DNA of 64,000 nucleotides, from contig NZ_SNYQ01000002.1 in NCBI RefSeq assembly GCF_004363295.1, forward strand, positions 311,409 through 375,408, read 5' to 3'. Each line of letters opens with the position of its first letter. Position 1 is the first letter of the stretch. The notes below the pieces were generated by a model that saw only the letters and a list, made by a program, of their open reading frames with translations, searched no databases and had not been told where the DNA came from. Origin of the DNA: Mesocricetibacter intestinalis. Lineage in GTDB: Bacteria; Pseudomonadota; Gammaproteobacteria; Enterobacterales; Pasteurellaceae. Below are positions 8,478-16,317 of the stretch, piece after piece. The position numbers were made by a program, and so were the translations under genes.

Positions 8478-9668
8478 ATGTTTGAACATATTCATGCCGC
8501 ACCGGCCGATCCTATTCTGGGCTTAGGCGAAGCATTTAAATCGGAAACTCGTAGCAATAAAATCAACTTGGGTATCGGTGTCTATAAAGATGCCAAGGGC
8601 AATACCCCTATTATGCAGGCGGTAAAAGAAGCGGAAGGCCGTCTGTTTAAATTCGAAACCAGTAAAAATTACCTGGCCATTGACGGTGTCGCAGAATTTA
8701 ACGCCCGTACCAAAGCGCTGTTGTTCGGCGCCGATTCTGAAGTCGTCAGTCAAGGACGAGCCTGCACCGTACAAAGTCTTGGCGGTACCGGTGCCTTACG
8801 TATTGCGGCAGAATTTATTAAACGTCAGACCAAAGCGCGTAATGTATGGATCAGCAGCCCGACCTGGCCGAATCATAATGCTATATTTAACGCCGTAGGT
8901 ATGACCATTTGCGAATACCGTTGGTATGATGCCGAACGTAAGGCCCTGGACTGGGATAACCTGATTGCCGACCTTAGCCGGGCCGATGCCGGCGATGTGG
9001 TTTTATTACACGGCTGCTGCCATAATCCGACCGGTATTGATCCTACCCCGGCGCAATGGGAAGCACTGGCGAAAATGTCTGCGCAAAAAGGCTGGCTCCC
9101 GTTATTTGACTTTGCCTACCAGGGACTGGCCAACGGTTTGGAAGAAGACGCATTGGGGCTGCGAACTTTTGCAGCCACTCATCAGGAATTATTGGTTTCC
9201 AGTTCTTTTTCCAAAAACTTCGGTTTATATAATGAACGGGTCGGAGCCTTCACATTAGTGGCGGCAACAAAAGAGATCGCGGCTACCGCATTAACTCAGG
9301 TAAAAGCCATCGTTCGCACCCTCTACTCCAACCCGGCATCTCATGGGGCTGCAACCGTAGCGACCGTGTTGGCAGATCCGGAATTGAGAAAATCCTGGGA
9401 AGACGAATTAAGCGAAATGCGCAATCGCATTAAACAAATGCGCCACCGTTTCGTCGAATTACTGAAGCAATACGGTGCCGAACAGGATTTCAGCTTTATT
9501 ATCGAACAAAATGGCATGTTCTCCTTCAGCGGGTTGAGCGCCGAACAGGTCGACCGTTTAAAAGAAGAGTTCGCCATTTACGCGGTACGCTCCGGCCGAA
9601 TTAATGTGGCCGGTATTACCGAAGACAATATTCATCATTTATGTCAGAGCATTGTCAAAGTCCTTTAA
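8478..9668 (+). CDS. aspC: Aspartate aminotransferase
   Basis: The 396-residue PLP enzyme interconverts aspartate and 2-oxoglutarate with oxaloacetate and glutamate. Length and wording match E. coli AspC throughout: GLGEAFK near the N-terminus, [20 protein letters not shown], and [17 protein letters not shown] with the Schiff-base lysine. The product could also act on aromatic amino acids as TyrB does, but similarity is closest to AspC. Start: the ATG at 8478 with TAAGGATGA before it; an in-frame ATG at 8403 falls on the promoter. It is monocistronic, ended by the hairpin at 9697-9737. Confidence 0.95.
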   Translation: MFEHIHAAPADPILGLGEAFKSETRSNKINLGIGVYKDAKGNTPIMQAVKEAEGRLFKFETSKNYLAIDGVAEFNARTKALLFGADSEVVSQGRACTVQSLGGTGALRIAAEFIKRQTKARNVWISSPTWPNHNAIFNAVGMTICEYRWYDAERKALDWDNLIADLSRADAGDVVLLHGCCHNPTGIDPTPAQWEALAKMSAQKGWLPLFDFAYQGLANGLEEDALGLRTFAATHQELLVSSSFSKNFGLYNERVGAFTLVAATKEIAATALTQVKAIVRTLYSNPASHGAATVATVLADPELRKSWEDELSEMRNRIKQMRHRFVELLKQYGAEQDFSFIIEQNGMFSFSGLSAEQVDRLKEEFAIYAVRSGRINVAGITEDNIHHLCQSIVKVL

Positions 9669-9696
9669 TTTTCTATTGAAACAATAGAAAGGATAC

Positions 9697-9737
9697 AAAA
9701 GAGCGGTTAAAAAAATCTAATTTTTCACCGCTCTTTT
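9697..9737. terminator. Terminator of aspC built from AAGAGCGGT words
   Basis: An 11-bp perfect stem (AAAAGAGCGGT / ACCGCTCTTTT) with a 19-base AT-rich loop and T tract. The arms carry the one-base variant of the uptake signal. Confidence 0.8.
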
Positions 9738-9792
9738 ATTTTTCTTTTCCTCTACTCTATTCATTTGGGTTAATTTTTAACCAGCAAAGTCC

Positions 9793-9823
9793 CTATTAGT
9801 TTTATTTACTAATAGCTATTTTT
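9793..9823 (+). terminator. Hairpin with T tract upstream of the lipoprotein gene
   Basis: An 8-bp stem CTATTAGT / ACTAATAG with a 7-base loop, followed by CTATTTTTT. It lies 40 bases before the lipoprotein start and could be a terminator or an attenuator. Confidence 0.5.
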
Positions 9824-9861
9824 TATTAAACTTAATTAAAAAAATAGAATGGAGAATACAA

Positions 9862-10428
9862 ATGAAGATATTACCTGTTATTGCCCTTTCTTTACTATTA
9901 TCCGCCTGTTCATCAATGCAGACTAAAAGTAACGGTCAATTAGGCAATGAATATTATACTAAGGGTGAATATGAGAAAGCGAAATTCCACTATCAGCAGG
10001 CGATTAAAGAAGATGATCAGGAAGGAACCCGCGGATTAGGGTTAATTGCCTTACAAAACAATGATATTGCAGGTGCGGAAAAATACTTTCTGCGTGCTTA
10101 TAACAATGGATTTCACCATGCGGGCAGAAATCTCGGATGGCTTTATATCAGACATGTTAAACCTAGAAATTGCCAAAAGGGATTATATTACTTAATTTCT
10201 GCAGCTCAGCAAGGGAGCGGAGAAGCCATTTGGGGATTGAAACGTTATTTTAATTTTGCTCCGCCGGGATTTATTTCCGCTGCAGAATCAGGTAGAGGAA
10301 TGATGAGCTTCCTTTCTCCTTATGGTGTTTCATTACTTGGGATTTCTCCCGCCTACGCAGAACAAGAAAATAAAATGGTTATGAAAAAATTAATGTATAA
10401 ATGTGAAAATCTCTATTTTGAAAACTAA
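9862..10428 (+). CDS. Putative lipoprotein with TPR/Sel1-like repeats
   Basis: The 188-residue protein starts with a lipoprotein signal peptide, MKILPVIALSLLLSAC, so Cys16 should be lipidated and the protein anchored in the periplasm. The mature part reads like short helical repeats: YYTKGEYEKAKFHYQQAIKED (TPR-like), AGAEKYFLRAYNNGFHHAGRNLGWLYI, and CQKGLYYLISAAQQGSGEAIWGL (Sel1-like). Such repeats bind other proteins. The ribosome site is TGGAGAA. It opens an AT-rich block of accessory genes between aspC and the moa genes. I do not recognise a named family. Confidence 0.75.
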   Translation: MKILPVIALSLLLSACSSMQTKSNGQLGNEYYTKGEYEKAKFHYQQAIKEDDQEGTRGLGLIALQNNDIAGAEKYFLRAYNNGFHHAGRNLGWLYIRHVKPRNCQKGLYYLISAAQQGSGEAIWGLKRYFNFAPPGFISAAESGRGMMSFLSPYGVSLLGISPAYAEQENKMVMKKLMYKCENLYFEN

Positions 10429-10464
10429 ACTTTATTTATTATCTTAACAGCAGGAGATATTATT

Positions 10465-10653
10465 ATGGCGTTCTATATAATCGGTAGCTTACTTGTTTCT
10501 TTCTTATTAAGCAAATATTTATTTGTCGGTGTGAGTAGCGGTTGGGTAGCTTATGGTATCACAAGTTTAATTTCACCGGATTGGGCCGGCACAGTTGGAA
10601 TTATCGTCGGTATAGTAGGTTTTATTGCAAGACCTAATTACCAACAATATTAA
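10465..10653 (+). CDS. Small membrane protein, unknown
   Basis: The 62-residue product is almost wholly hydrophobic, with two likely membrane segments (about residues 3-25 and 42-57), a glycine-rich SSGWVAYG linker and a short polar tail. CAGGAGAT lies before the start, 36 bases after the lipoprotein gene, so it is probably co-transcribed. No family recognised. Confidence 0.6.
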   Translation: MAFYIIGSLLVSFLLSKYLFVGVSSGWVAYGITSLISPDWAGTVGIIVGIVGFIARPNYQQY

Positions 10654-10807
10654 ATATTCTATGATAAAAAATGAAATATCTGTTATTTACATTTTTTATC
10701 ATAATTTTATCCTAAATAAACCAATTATAAATTTTCAATTGCAATATTAATTGATTTTATTAAAATAAATACCTTTCTGATAAAAACTCATCGGAATTTA
10801 CCATCAA

Positions 10808-11320
10808 ATGTTTAAACCATATCCTGAATATAGAAAACGAATAATGAAAAAACTGGAAAATTACCTTGATATTAAGCCCTATAGCGATACCTTGCCGAAC
10901 TTTGATAAAAGTTTCGGTGAAACAATAAAATTGTGGATTCCGATGATAATTTTTAACTGTGCCTGCCATCATGCAAAGAAAGGATTTGAAGGTAATAGCA
11001 CTACAGAAGTTATCCGCAATATTTTATTGCTTCATTGTTATGGCTTTTCCGCGATTCAACAAATGCGAGAACGGTATCGGGAAGAAAAAAGTTCACAATC
11101 TTGTTCTAAACCCCATATTAGTGCTTTTCGGGTGGTAGAGGAAAATTTTATTGGAAAAAATATTAAAGAAATAAAAATATCCTGCCATCCAAAATTAAAA
11201 CAAGATTTACAAACTTTAGCAAAGGCAAGTAATCTTTCGCTATCTACCTATATTCGAAATCTGTTAGTAAAATACTATCTTGGTTATGGATTTAACCTAT
11301 ATAAAAACAATATAATTTAA
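10808..11320 (+). CDS. Putative DNA-binding protein with two ribbon-helix-helix-like segments
   Basis: The 170-residue protein contains two similar stretches 80 residues apart. Residues 40-80 begin IKLWIP and end STTEVIRNILLLHCYGF; residues 122-162 begin IKISCHP and end SLSTYIRNLLVKYYLGYGF. Each has the pattern of a ribbon-helix-helix unit: a short strand, a helix, a Ser/Thr turn, then a second helix starting xxIRNxL. A duplicated unit could fold as a single-chain pseudo-dimer. The start at 10808 has a poor ribosome site, and the ATG at 10844 (residue 13) is an alternative. It lies 12 bases before the zinc-ribbon/RDD gene. Function is unknown; a regulator is the best guess. Confidence 0.6.
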   Translation: MFKPYPEYRKRIMKKLENYLDIKPYSDTLPNFDKSFGETIKLWIPMIIFNCACHHAKKGFEGNSTTEVIRNILLLHCYGFSAIQQMRERYREEKSSQSCSKPHISAFRVVEENFIGKNIKEIKISCHPKLKQDLQTLAKASNLSLSTYIRNLLVKYYLGYGFNLYKNNII

Positions 11321-11332
11321 TAAGGATAATTT

Positions 11333-12628
11333 ATGTTTTGTAATCAATGTGGTAAAAAAGTAGAGGTCAATCAACAATTTTGTTCGAATTGCGGCCAGGC
11401 ATTACATCAAAAGTTACATCAAAAAAAACAAGAAAAAACGAGTTATCAAGCACAGGATTCATCAATAGATTATTTTGTTATTAATAATGTATCTATTTAT
11501 CATCGGATCTTGTCTTTTATTTCAGAATCCTTATTATCCCTGTGGTTTTTGGTAATATATCTTATAGCTGTTATATTTCCTTTTCCATATGATATTGAAC
11601 TAAAAAAAACAGCAATCTTCTTATTATTACTTGGGTTTATTATTTTTTTACTTTTTAAACCTATATATTATCTTTTTAAAAAGAAGCCTATTTGGGGAAG
11701 CGTATTAGGTTTCGGATTATTTGATATCTACGGCCAGCCTATATCCATTTGTAAATATTGTTTACGTTCCTTTATTAAATGTGTCTTTCTTTTACCAATC
11801 ATAATATTTATTTATCATGTTAGCATGGGTATTATTTACTATGAAATAGAAGAACAGGGTTTATATTTTACTTACTGGTTGATTTTGAACCCGATTTCAA
11901 TCCCCTTTATTTTTGCTATGATATTAAAATTTAGTAATAATGAAGATTGGGCTCCTAGGCTGTTTTATGATAAATGGCTAGGTATTTATGTAATGCGAAC
12001 TGAAATAAATAATCAAAAGGCAAATTGGTTTACTTTAACATTTATTATTATACATATAATTTTGGCCGGAGTATATGTATTATTTGCAGAGCTAAATTTA
12101 AATAATATACACAATAAATTATCGTTTAATAATTATAAACCACAAGTATCGGTTCCGACTCACAAAAACCGACAAATAAAAGAAAATGAAGTTAATTCAT
12201 ACCAGTATCCTTCCGAAGGGAATAAGGGATATGTAGAAAACTATTATACAGAGGATAAATATTCGGATACATATTCTAACAGTCAATTCGAAAAGCTATC
12301 AAAAAGCTTCCCGGATTACAGCAGTGAAATTGAAACCATAAAAGGATTTTATTATGCCTTGTCTATTGCTGACGGAGAATTGGCAGCCAGTTATGTTATT
12401 CCTTCCAAACGAAGAACTGCTGCTTTTAATCCGATAAATATTTCCAGATTTTACTCATCTTTACGAGAACCCTTGGTGTTAGAAGATATTAGTAAACTTA
12501 GTTATGATCAATTTACAGTAAGGTATCATTATAGAGCCTCTAAAACACAATGTAACGGCGAGGCGATATTAACCTTGGTTAATTATAATGGCTATTGGTT
12601 AATACAAAAAATAAAGGCTAATTGCTAG
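11333..12628 (+). CDS. Zinc-ribbon and RDD domain membrane protein
   Basis: The 431-residue protein is a fusion of three parts. Residues 1-25 are a zinc ribbon with Cys3, Cys6, Cys17 and Cys20. About residues 55-260 form an RDD-type membrane domain with several hydrophobic segments; its diagnostic stretches are GFGLFDIYGQPISICKYCLR and RLFYDKWLGIYVM. From about 325 a soluble domain EIETIKGFYYALSIADGELAASYV looks like an NTF2-type fold. Base composition is more AT-rich than in the neighbouring housekeeping genes. It ends the accessory block and is followed by a strong terminator. Function unknown. Confidence 0.75.
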   Translation: MFCNQCGKKVEVNQQFCSNCGQALHQKLHQKKQEKTSYQAQDSSIDYFVINNVSIYHRILSFISESLLSLWFLVIYLIAVIFPFPYDIELKKTAIFLLLLGFIIFLLFKPIYYLFKKKPIWGSVLGFGLFDIYGQPISICKYCLRSFIKCVFLLPIIIFIYHVSMGIIYYEIEEQGLYFTYWLILNPISIPFIFAMILKFSNNEDWAPRLFYDKWLGIYVMRTEINNQKANWFTLTFIIIHIILAGVYVLFAELNLNNIHNKLSFNNYKPQVSVPTHKNRQIKENEVNSYQYPSEGNKGYVENYYTEDKYSDTYSNSQFEKLSKSFPDYSSEIETIKGFYYALSIADGELAASYVIPSKRRTAAFNPINISRFYSSLREPLVLEDISKLSYDQFTVRYHYRASKTQCNGEAILTLVNYNGYWLIQKIKANC

Positions 12629-12638
12629 TTATAAAAAC

Positions 12639-12676
12639 AAAAGGATTAAATTCACTTAGGGGTATTTAATCCTTTT
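12639..12676. terminator. Terminator after the zinc-ribbon/RDD gene
   Basis: A perfect 13-bp AT-rich stem (AAAAGGATTAAAT / ATTTAATCCTTTT) with a 12-base loop just after the stop codon. Confidence 0.75.
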
Positions 12677-12770
12677 ATCCTATTGCAAAGCTGTTATTGA
12701 TTTACTATGAGTGGCTTTTTAAACGCTTAATTCTCGAAAAGAGTTATTCAGATTTCTCTTAAGGGACAAG

Positions 12771-13226
12771 CTACCACTTGTCCGCCGCTTGTTGATCAGT
12801 CTGTTTGCTTTCTATCCAGCGCTCCCCTTGCGCCGTCTGTTCTTTTTTCCAGAAAGGCGCTTTGGTTTTTAAATAATCCATAATAAATTCATTGGCTTGA
12901 TAAGCATCGCTGCGGTGGGCGGAGCTGACCGCCACCAAAACGATTTCATCTCCCGTATTCAATTGACCGATACGGTGAATAACGGCGATACGCTGCAACT
13001 GCCAGCGGGATTTCGCCTCGGCGGCAATTTCCGCCAGCGCCTTTTCCGTCATGGCCGGGTAATGTTCCAAATAAAGCCCGTTTACCTGATCGCCTAAATT
13101 TAAATCTCGAACTTTACCCACAAAAACCACCGTTGCACCTACGGAATTTTTTTCCGATGCCCAGCGATATAAAGCGTTTTGATCAAAGGTTTGAGTCTGG
13201 ACGGCGATATAAATATCCTGTTCCAT
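12771..13226 (-). CDS. moaE: Molybdopterin synthase large subunit
   Basis: The 151-residue MoaE forms the (MoaD)2(MoaE)2 molybdopterin synthase, which inserts two sulfurs into cyclic pyranopterin monophosphate. Family segments are GATVVFVGKVRD, LYLEHYPAM, IHRIGQL..GDEIVLVAVSSAHR and the catalytic KTKAPFWKKE with active-site lysines. Its start overlaps the moaD stop by one base (TAATG), giving translational coupling. It is the last gene of the moaA-moaC-moaD-moaE unit. Confidence 0.97.
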   Translation of the reverse strand: MEQDIYIAVQTQTFDQNALYRWASEKNSVGATVVFVGKVRDLNLGDQVNGLYLEHYPAMTEKALAEIAAEAKSRWQLQRIAVIHRIGQLNTGDEIVLVAVSSAHRSDAYQANEFIMDYLKTKAPFWKKEQTAQGERWIESKQTDQQAADKW

Positions 13227-13471
13227 TAGCCCCCCGTTACCGGCGGGAAGAATGCGATTTCATCTCCGGATTGTACGGCACTGTCCAAGGGAACCAGAGT
13301 TTGATTTACCGCGGCCAGTAATTTGCCTTTTTCCAATGCCAGCGCCCAGCGTTCTCCCTTGGCGGCTAAATGGCTGCGTAGCTCTTCGACATTATTGAAG
13401 GTGGCCGCCAGAGAAAGTTGATCAACCCCGATAATTTCGCGGGTCTGAGCAAAAAATAATACCTTTAACAT
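13226..13471 (-). CDS. moaD: Molybdopterin synthase sulfur carrier subunit
   Basis: The 81-residue ubiquitin-like carrier ends in FFPPVTGG; the terminal Gly-Gly is adenylated and thiocarboxylated by MoeB before sulfur transfer in the synthase. I start at the ATG at 13471 (MLKVLFFAQTRE), the family start; the open frame extends 36 codons upstream into moaC without similarity. It overlaps moaE by one base. Confidence 0.96.
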   Translation of the reverse strand: MLKVLFFAQTREIIGVDQLSLAATFNNVEELRSHLAAKGERWALALEKGKLLAAVNQTLVPLDSAVQSGDEIAFFPPVTGG

Positions 13472-13485
13472 ATTCGCGCCTGCTT

Positions 13486-13965
13486 TTATTTTTCCGCAAT
13501 AAAATGTCCCGATTTTCCACCGCTCTTTTCCAGCAGACGGATATCGGAAATTATCATATCTTTCTGTACAGCTTTGCACATATCGTAAATGGTCAGCGCC
13601 GCTACGCTTGCAGCGGTTAGCGCTTCCATTTCCACCCCGGTTTTTCCGCTTAATTTACAGAGGCTTTCAATTCGAACTCTGTTACTTTCCGGCAGAGCGG
13701 TTAAACTGACTTCGACCTTGGCCAGTAATAATGGGTGGCAAAGAGGAATCAACTCCCAGGTGCGTTTTGCCGCCTGAATTCCGGCAATACGCGCCGTGGC
13801 AAAAACATCTCCTTTGTGATGGCGCCCGCTGATGATCATATTCAAGGTGTCCGGAGACATGGTTACGAAAGCTTCGGCACGGGCTTCCCTTACGCTTTCC
13901 TGCTTATGGGAAACGTCCACCATATTGGCTTCGCCGTTACTATTGATATGGGTAAATTCTGTCAT
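13486..13965 (-). CDS. moaC: Cyclic pyranopterin monophosphate synthase
   Basis: The 159-residue MoaC acts with MoaA in the first step of molybdenum cofactor synthesis, turning the MoaA product into cPMP. Conserved parts are NMVDVS near the N-terminus, [18 protein letters not shown], and [23 protein letters not shown] with active-site residues. It lies 22 bases after moaA and 14 before moaD. There is no moaB between moaA and moaC, unlike in E. coli. Confidence 0.97.
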   Translation of the reverse strand: MTEFTHINSNGEANMVDVSHKQESVREARAEAFVTMSPDTLNMIISGRHHKGDVFATARIAGIQAAKRTWELIPLCHPLLLAKVEVSLTALPESNRVRIESLCKLSGKTGVEMEALTAASVAALTIYDMCKAVQKDMIISDIRLLEKSGGKSGHFIAEK

Positions 13966-13987
13966 ATTAATTAATCACTTATAAAAA

Positions 13988-15001
13988 TTAGCCGCCGATA
14001 GTGGCTAAATTACGGCGGATACCGCTGTCGCCTTCATGTAAGAAATGATGTTCCCGTTTGCCCTGCAGTGCGGAAAACAGTCTTGCCTGCAAAGCGAGCT
14101 GCTGTTGTTCCGATTGCAGCATATCTCTTAATTCAATCCCTTCCTCACCGAACAGACAAAGATGCAATTTACCTTTGGCAGAAACCCGCAGCCGATTGCA
14201 ACTGGCGCAGAAATTCTTCTCATAAGGCATAATCAAACCGATTTCACCAAGATAATCAGGATGGCGAAAGACCTTGGCCGGCCCATCCGTATGCCCTTTT
14301 TCCTGTAATTGCCAGCCGTCTTCCAGTAATTGGCGGGCAAGTACCTGTCCGGAGATATGTTGATTGCGGAAAAACTCGTCCATTTCGCCGGTTTGCATCA
14401 GTTCGATAAAGCGCATCTGGATCGGTTTATCCTTAATCCAGGCTAAAAAGCGGCTAAATTCCTGAGCATTTAAATGTTTCATCAACACGGAATTAACTTT
14501 AATTTTCTGATAGCCGCAGGCAAAAGCTTTATCTATACCCCGCATTACCTCATGAAACTTGTTTTCGCCGGTAATACTATGAAACATACCCGGATCCAGA
14601 CTGTCGACGCTAACATTGATGGAGCTGATCCCCGCTTGTTTCCAGGCGGCCACATCCTTTTCCATTCGATAACCGTTGGTAGTCAGCGCCAATTGTTTAA
14701 TCCCTTCGATTTGTGCAATATTTTCCGCAATTGCGAGAAAATCTTTGCGCAGCGTCGGTTCTCCGCCGGTCAGACGTATCTTTTGTGTTCCCATGGCGGC
14801 AAAAGCCTTAGCAAGAAGGCGGATTTCATTTAGATTGAGAAATTTTTCCCGGCCGGAATCGGGACGATATCCCTGCGGCAAGCAATAGGTACAACGAAAG
14901 TTACAAACATCCGTGATTGACAGGCGCAAATAATAATATTCCCGCCGAAAAGGATCGATTAAACGCGCGCCGGCGACGTTTTTGATTGGAATTTGGTGCA
15001 T
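13988..15001 (-). CDS. moaA: GTP 3',8-cyclase (radical SAM)
   Basis: The 337-residue enzyme carries the radical-SAM cluster motif CNFRCTYC (Cys33, Cys37, Cys40) and a second C-terminal cluster site in CASCNRLRVSAKGKLHLCLF. It ends in Gly-Gly, as functional MoaA does. It rearranges GTP to the 3',8-cyclo intermediate used by MoaC. TGGEPTLRKD and the STNVSVD-like segment SINVSVDSLD are typical. It is first in the moaACDE unit, with a roughly 170-base structured leader that may regulate it. The ybhK-like gene is divergent, the same neighbourhood as in E. coli. Confidence 0.97.
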   Translation of the reverse strand: MHQIPIKNVAGARLIDPFRREYYYLRLSITDVCNFRCTYCLPQGYRPDSGREKFLNLNEIRLLAKAFAAMGTQKIRLTGGEPTLRKDFLAIAENIAQIEGIKQLALTTNGYRMEKDVAAWKQAGISSINVSVDSLDPGMFHSITGENKFHEVMRGIDKAFACGYQKIKVNSVLMKHLNAQEFSRFLAWIKDKPIQMRFIELMQTGEMDEFFRNQHISGQVLARQLLEDGWQLQEKGHTDGPAKVFRHPDYLGEIGLIMPYEKNFCASCNRLRVSAKGKLHLCLFGEEGIELRDMLQSEQQQLALQARLFSALQGKREHHFLHEGDSGIRRNLATIGG

Positions 15002-15180
15002 TTTGATACCTTTCTAAATACGAGAGGATAAGTCGTTTCCCACATTATCCCTGAGCAATAGATATTATTGCTGGCATTGCCGCCGTATTTTTTCACATCG
15101 GATAAAAACTTAGGCTGACAAGCTCGGTACACAGTTGAAATTGGGTTTATTGTAAAAGACTCGTTGGCCATACACAACCT
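15002..15180 (-). promoter_or_regulatory. Structured moaA leader, candidate molybdenum-cofactor riboswitch
   Basis: The 345-base gap 15002-15346 holds no gene; its moaA-proximal half can form competing structures. On the minus strand GGATAA (15050-15045) can pair with TTATCC at 15031-15026 close to the ribosome site AGAAAGG, or with TTATCC at 15105-15100 further upstream. A 7-bp hairpin AGCAATA / TATTGCT and a CCGAGC / GCTCAGG pairing are also mutually exclusive. Moco RNA elements are known before moaA in gammaproteobacteria. I matched position and switching logic, not the consensus. Confidence 0.4.
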
Positions 15181-15346
15181 TAAAATCACAATTACTTTGA
15201 TCCAGCTATAAAAATCTTAAATTTATTTAAAAGCAAGCCTATATAATCATATATAGCAATATGATAAAAAAGACTTTTCCCCCTTAATCGGATATAATCA
15301 GGCACATCGAATCCCGATTCTCATCGTCCGCTAAGGAAACCAGACT

Positions 15347-16270
15347 ATGAAGAGAAAAGCGCAATATTTAACCGGAATTGAGCATATTGTAGCAATCGGC
15401 GGCGGCCACGGTTTAGGACGAGTGATGTCCGCACTGAGTTTTATGCAGGAGAGGCTGACCGGTATTGTTACAACCACCGACAACGGCGGCTCAAGCGGGC
15501 GCATTCGCAATGATCTAGGCGGTATCGCATGGGGGGATTTGCGTAATTGCATTAACCAGATTATTACCAAGCCCACAACGGCTTCGGCGGTATTTGAATA
15601 TCGCTTTAGCGGCCATAGCGAATTAGCGGGACATAGTTTGGGCAATCTTATTTTTACCGCACTGGAAAATATGCATATTCGCCCCACCGAAGCGGTTAAT
15701 CTGATTCGCAATTTTTTACGGATCAAGTCCTTTATTATTCCTATGTCCGATATTCCCGTCGATTTAGCCGCCATTTTACCCGACGGACGGCATATTATCG
15801 GTGAGGTAAATATAGATGCGCTTTCTACTCCGCCGGCCGGACTTTACCCGGCACCGGTGGTACCCGCAACTCCGGAAGCGGTAATAGCCTTGCAGCAGGC
15901 GCAAGTGATTCTGCTCGGCCCGGGCAGTTTTTTTACCAGTATTATGCCGCCGCTTCTTTTGGCGGAAATTATTGAGGCGCTGCGGCAAAGTCGGGCGAAA
16001 AAGATTTTTATCGATAATTTGGGAACGGAACACAGCGCGGCGGCGGCCTTATCCCTGCCTGAGCGAATTAAATGGATTGAAAACAGCATTGGTAAACCTA
16101 TTATCGACGGTATTATTACCTCCTCTGCTTTTATCCCCCATGCCGAACTGAAAGATATTCGGGTTATCGCCCGCGATTTACATGCGGACGACGTCAGCTA
16201 CCGTCATGATCGGGAACTGCTGTGCCGTGCCATTGATGATTTGATTAATGATTTGGAAGAAGTTGATTAA
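15347..16270 (+). CDS. ybhK: YvcK/YbhK family (CofD-like) putative gluconeogenesis factor
   Basis: The 307-residue protein belongs to the YvcK/CofD-like family. The N-terminal nucleotide loop VAIGGGHGLGRVMSAL is followed by TTDNGGSSGRIR, WGDLRNC, SGHSLGNL and LLGPGSFFTSIMP, all diagnostic. In Bacillus and mycobacteria relatives bind UDP-sugars and influence central carbon and cell-wall metabolism; the E. coli YbhK role is not settled. AAGGAAACC precedes the ATG. It is divergent from moaA, exactly as ybhK is in E. coli, which supports the symbol. Confidence 0.92.
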   Translation: MKRKAQYLTGIEHIVAIGGGHGLGRVMSALSFMQERLTGIVTTTDNGGSSGRIRNDLGGIAWGDLRNCINQIITKPTTASAVFEYRFSGHSELAGHSLGNLIFTALENMHIRPTEAVNLIRNFLRIKSFIIPMSDIPVDLAAILPDGRHIIGEVNIDALSTPPAGLYPAPVVPATPEAVIALQQAQVILLGPGSFFTSIMPPLLLAEIIEALRQSRAKKIFIDNLGTEHSAAAALSLPERIKWIENSIGKPIIDGIITSSAFIPHAELKDIRVIARDLHADDVSYRHDRELLCRAIDDLINDLEEVD

Positions 16271-16285
16271 ATAGCTGTTTAAATA

Positions 16286-16306
16286 AAGCAGGGAGCGCCC
16301 CTGCTT
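16286..16306. terminator. Shared terminator of ybhK and thiI
   Basis: An 8-bp stem AAGCAGGG / CCCTGCTT with a 5-base loop. The minus side is followed by TTTATTT, so it best serves thiI, but it lies after both stops. Confidence 0.75.
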
Positions 16307-16317
16307 GTATTATGTGC

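Noticed and set aside
10760-10972. 70-codon minus-strand frame overlapping the RHH-like gene start
   Set aside because: No ribosome site or family features; the plus-strand gene has the duplicated conserved pattern.
14959-15189. 76-codon minus-strand frame across the moaA leader
   Set aside because: It overlaps the moaA start out of frame, and the sequence is better explained as a structured leader. A regulatory leader peptide cannot be fully excluded.
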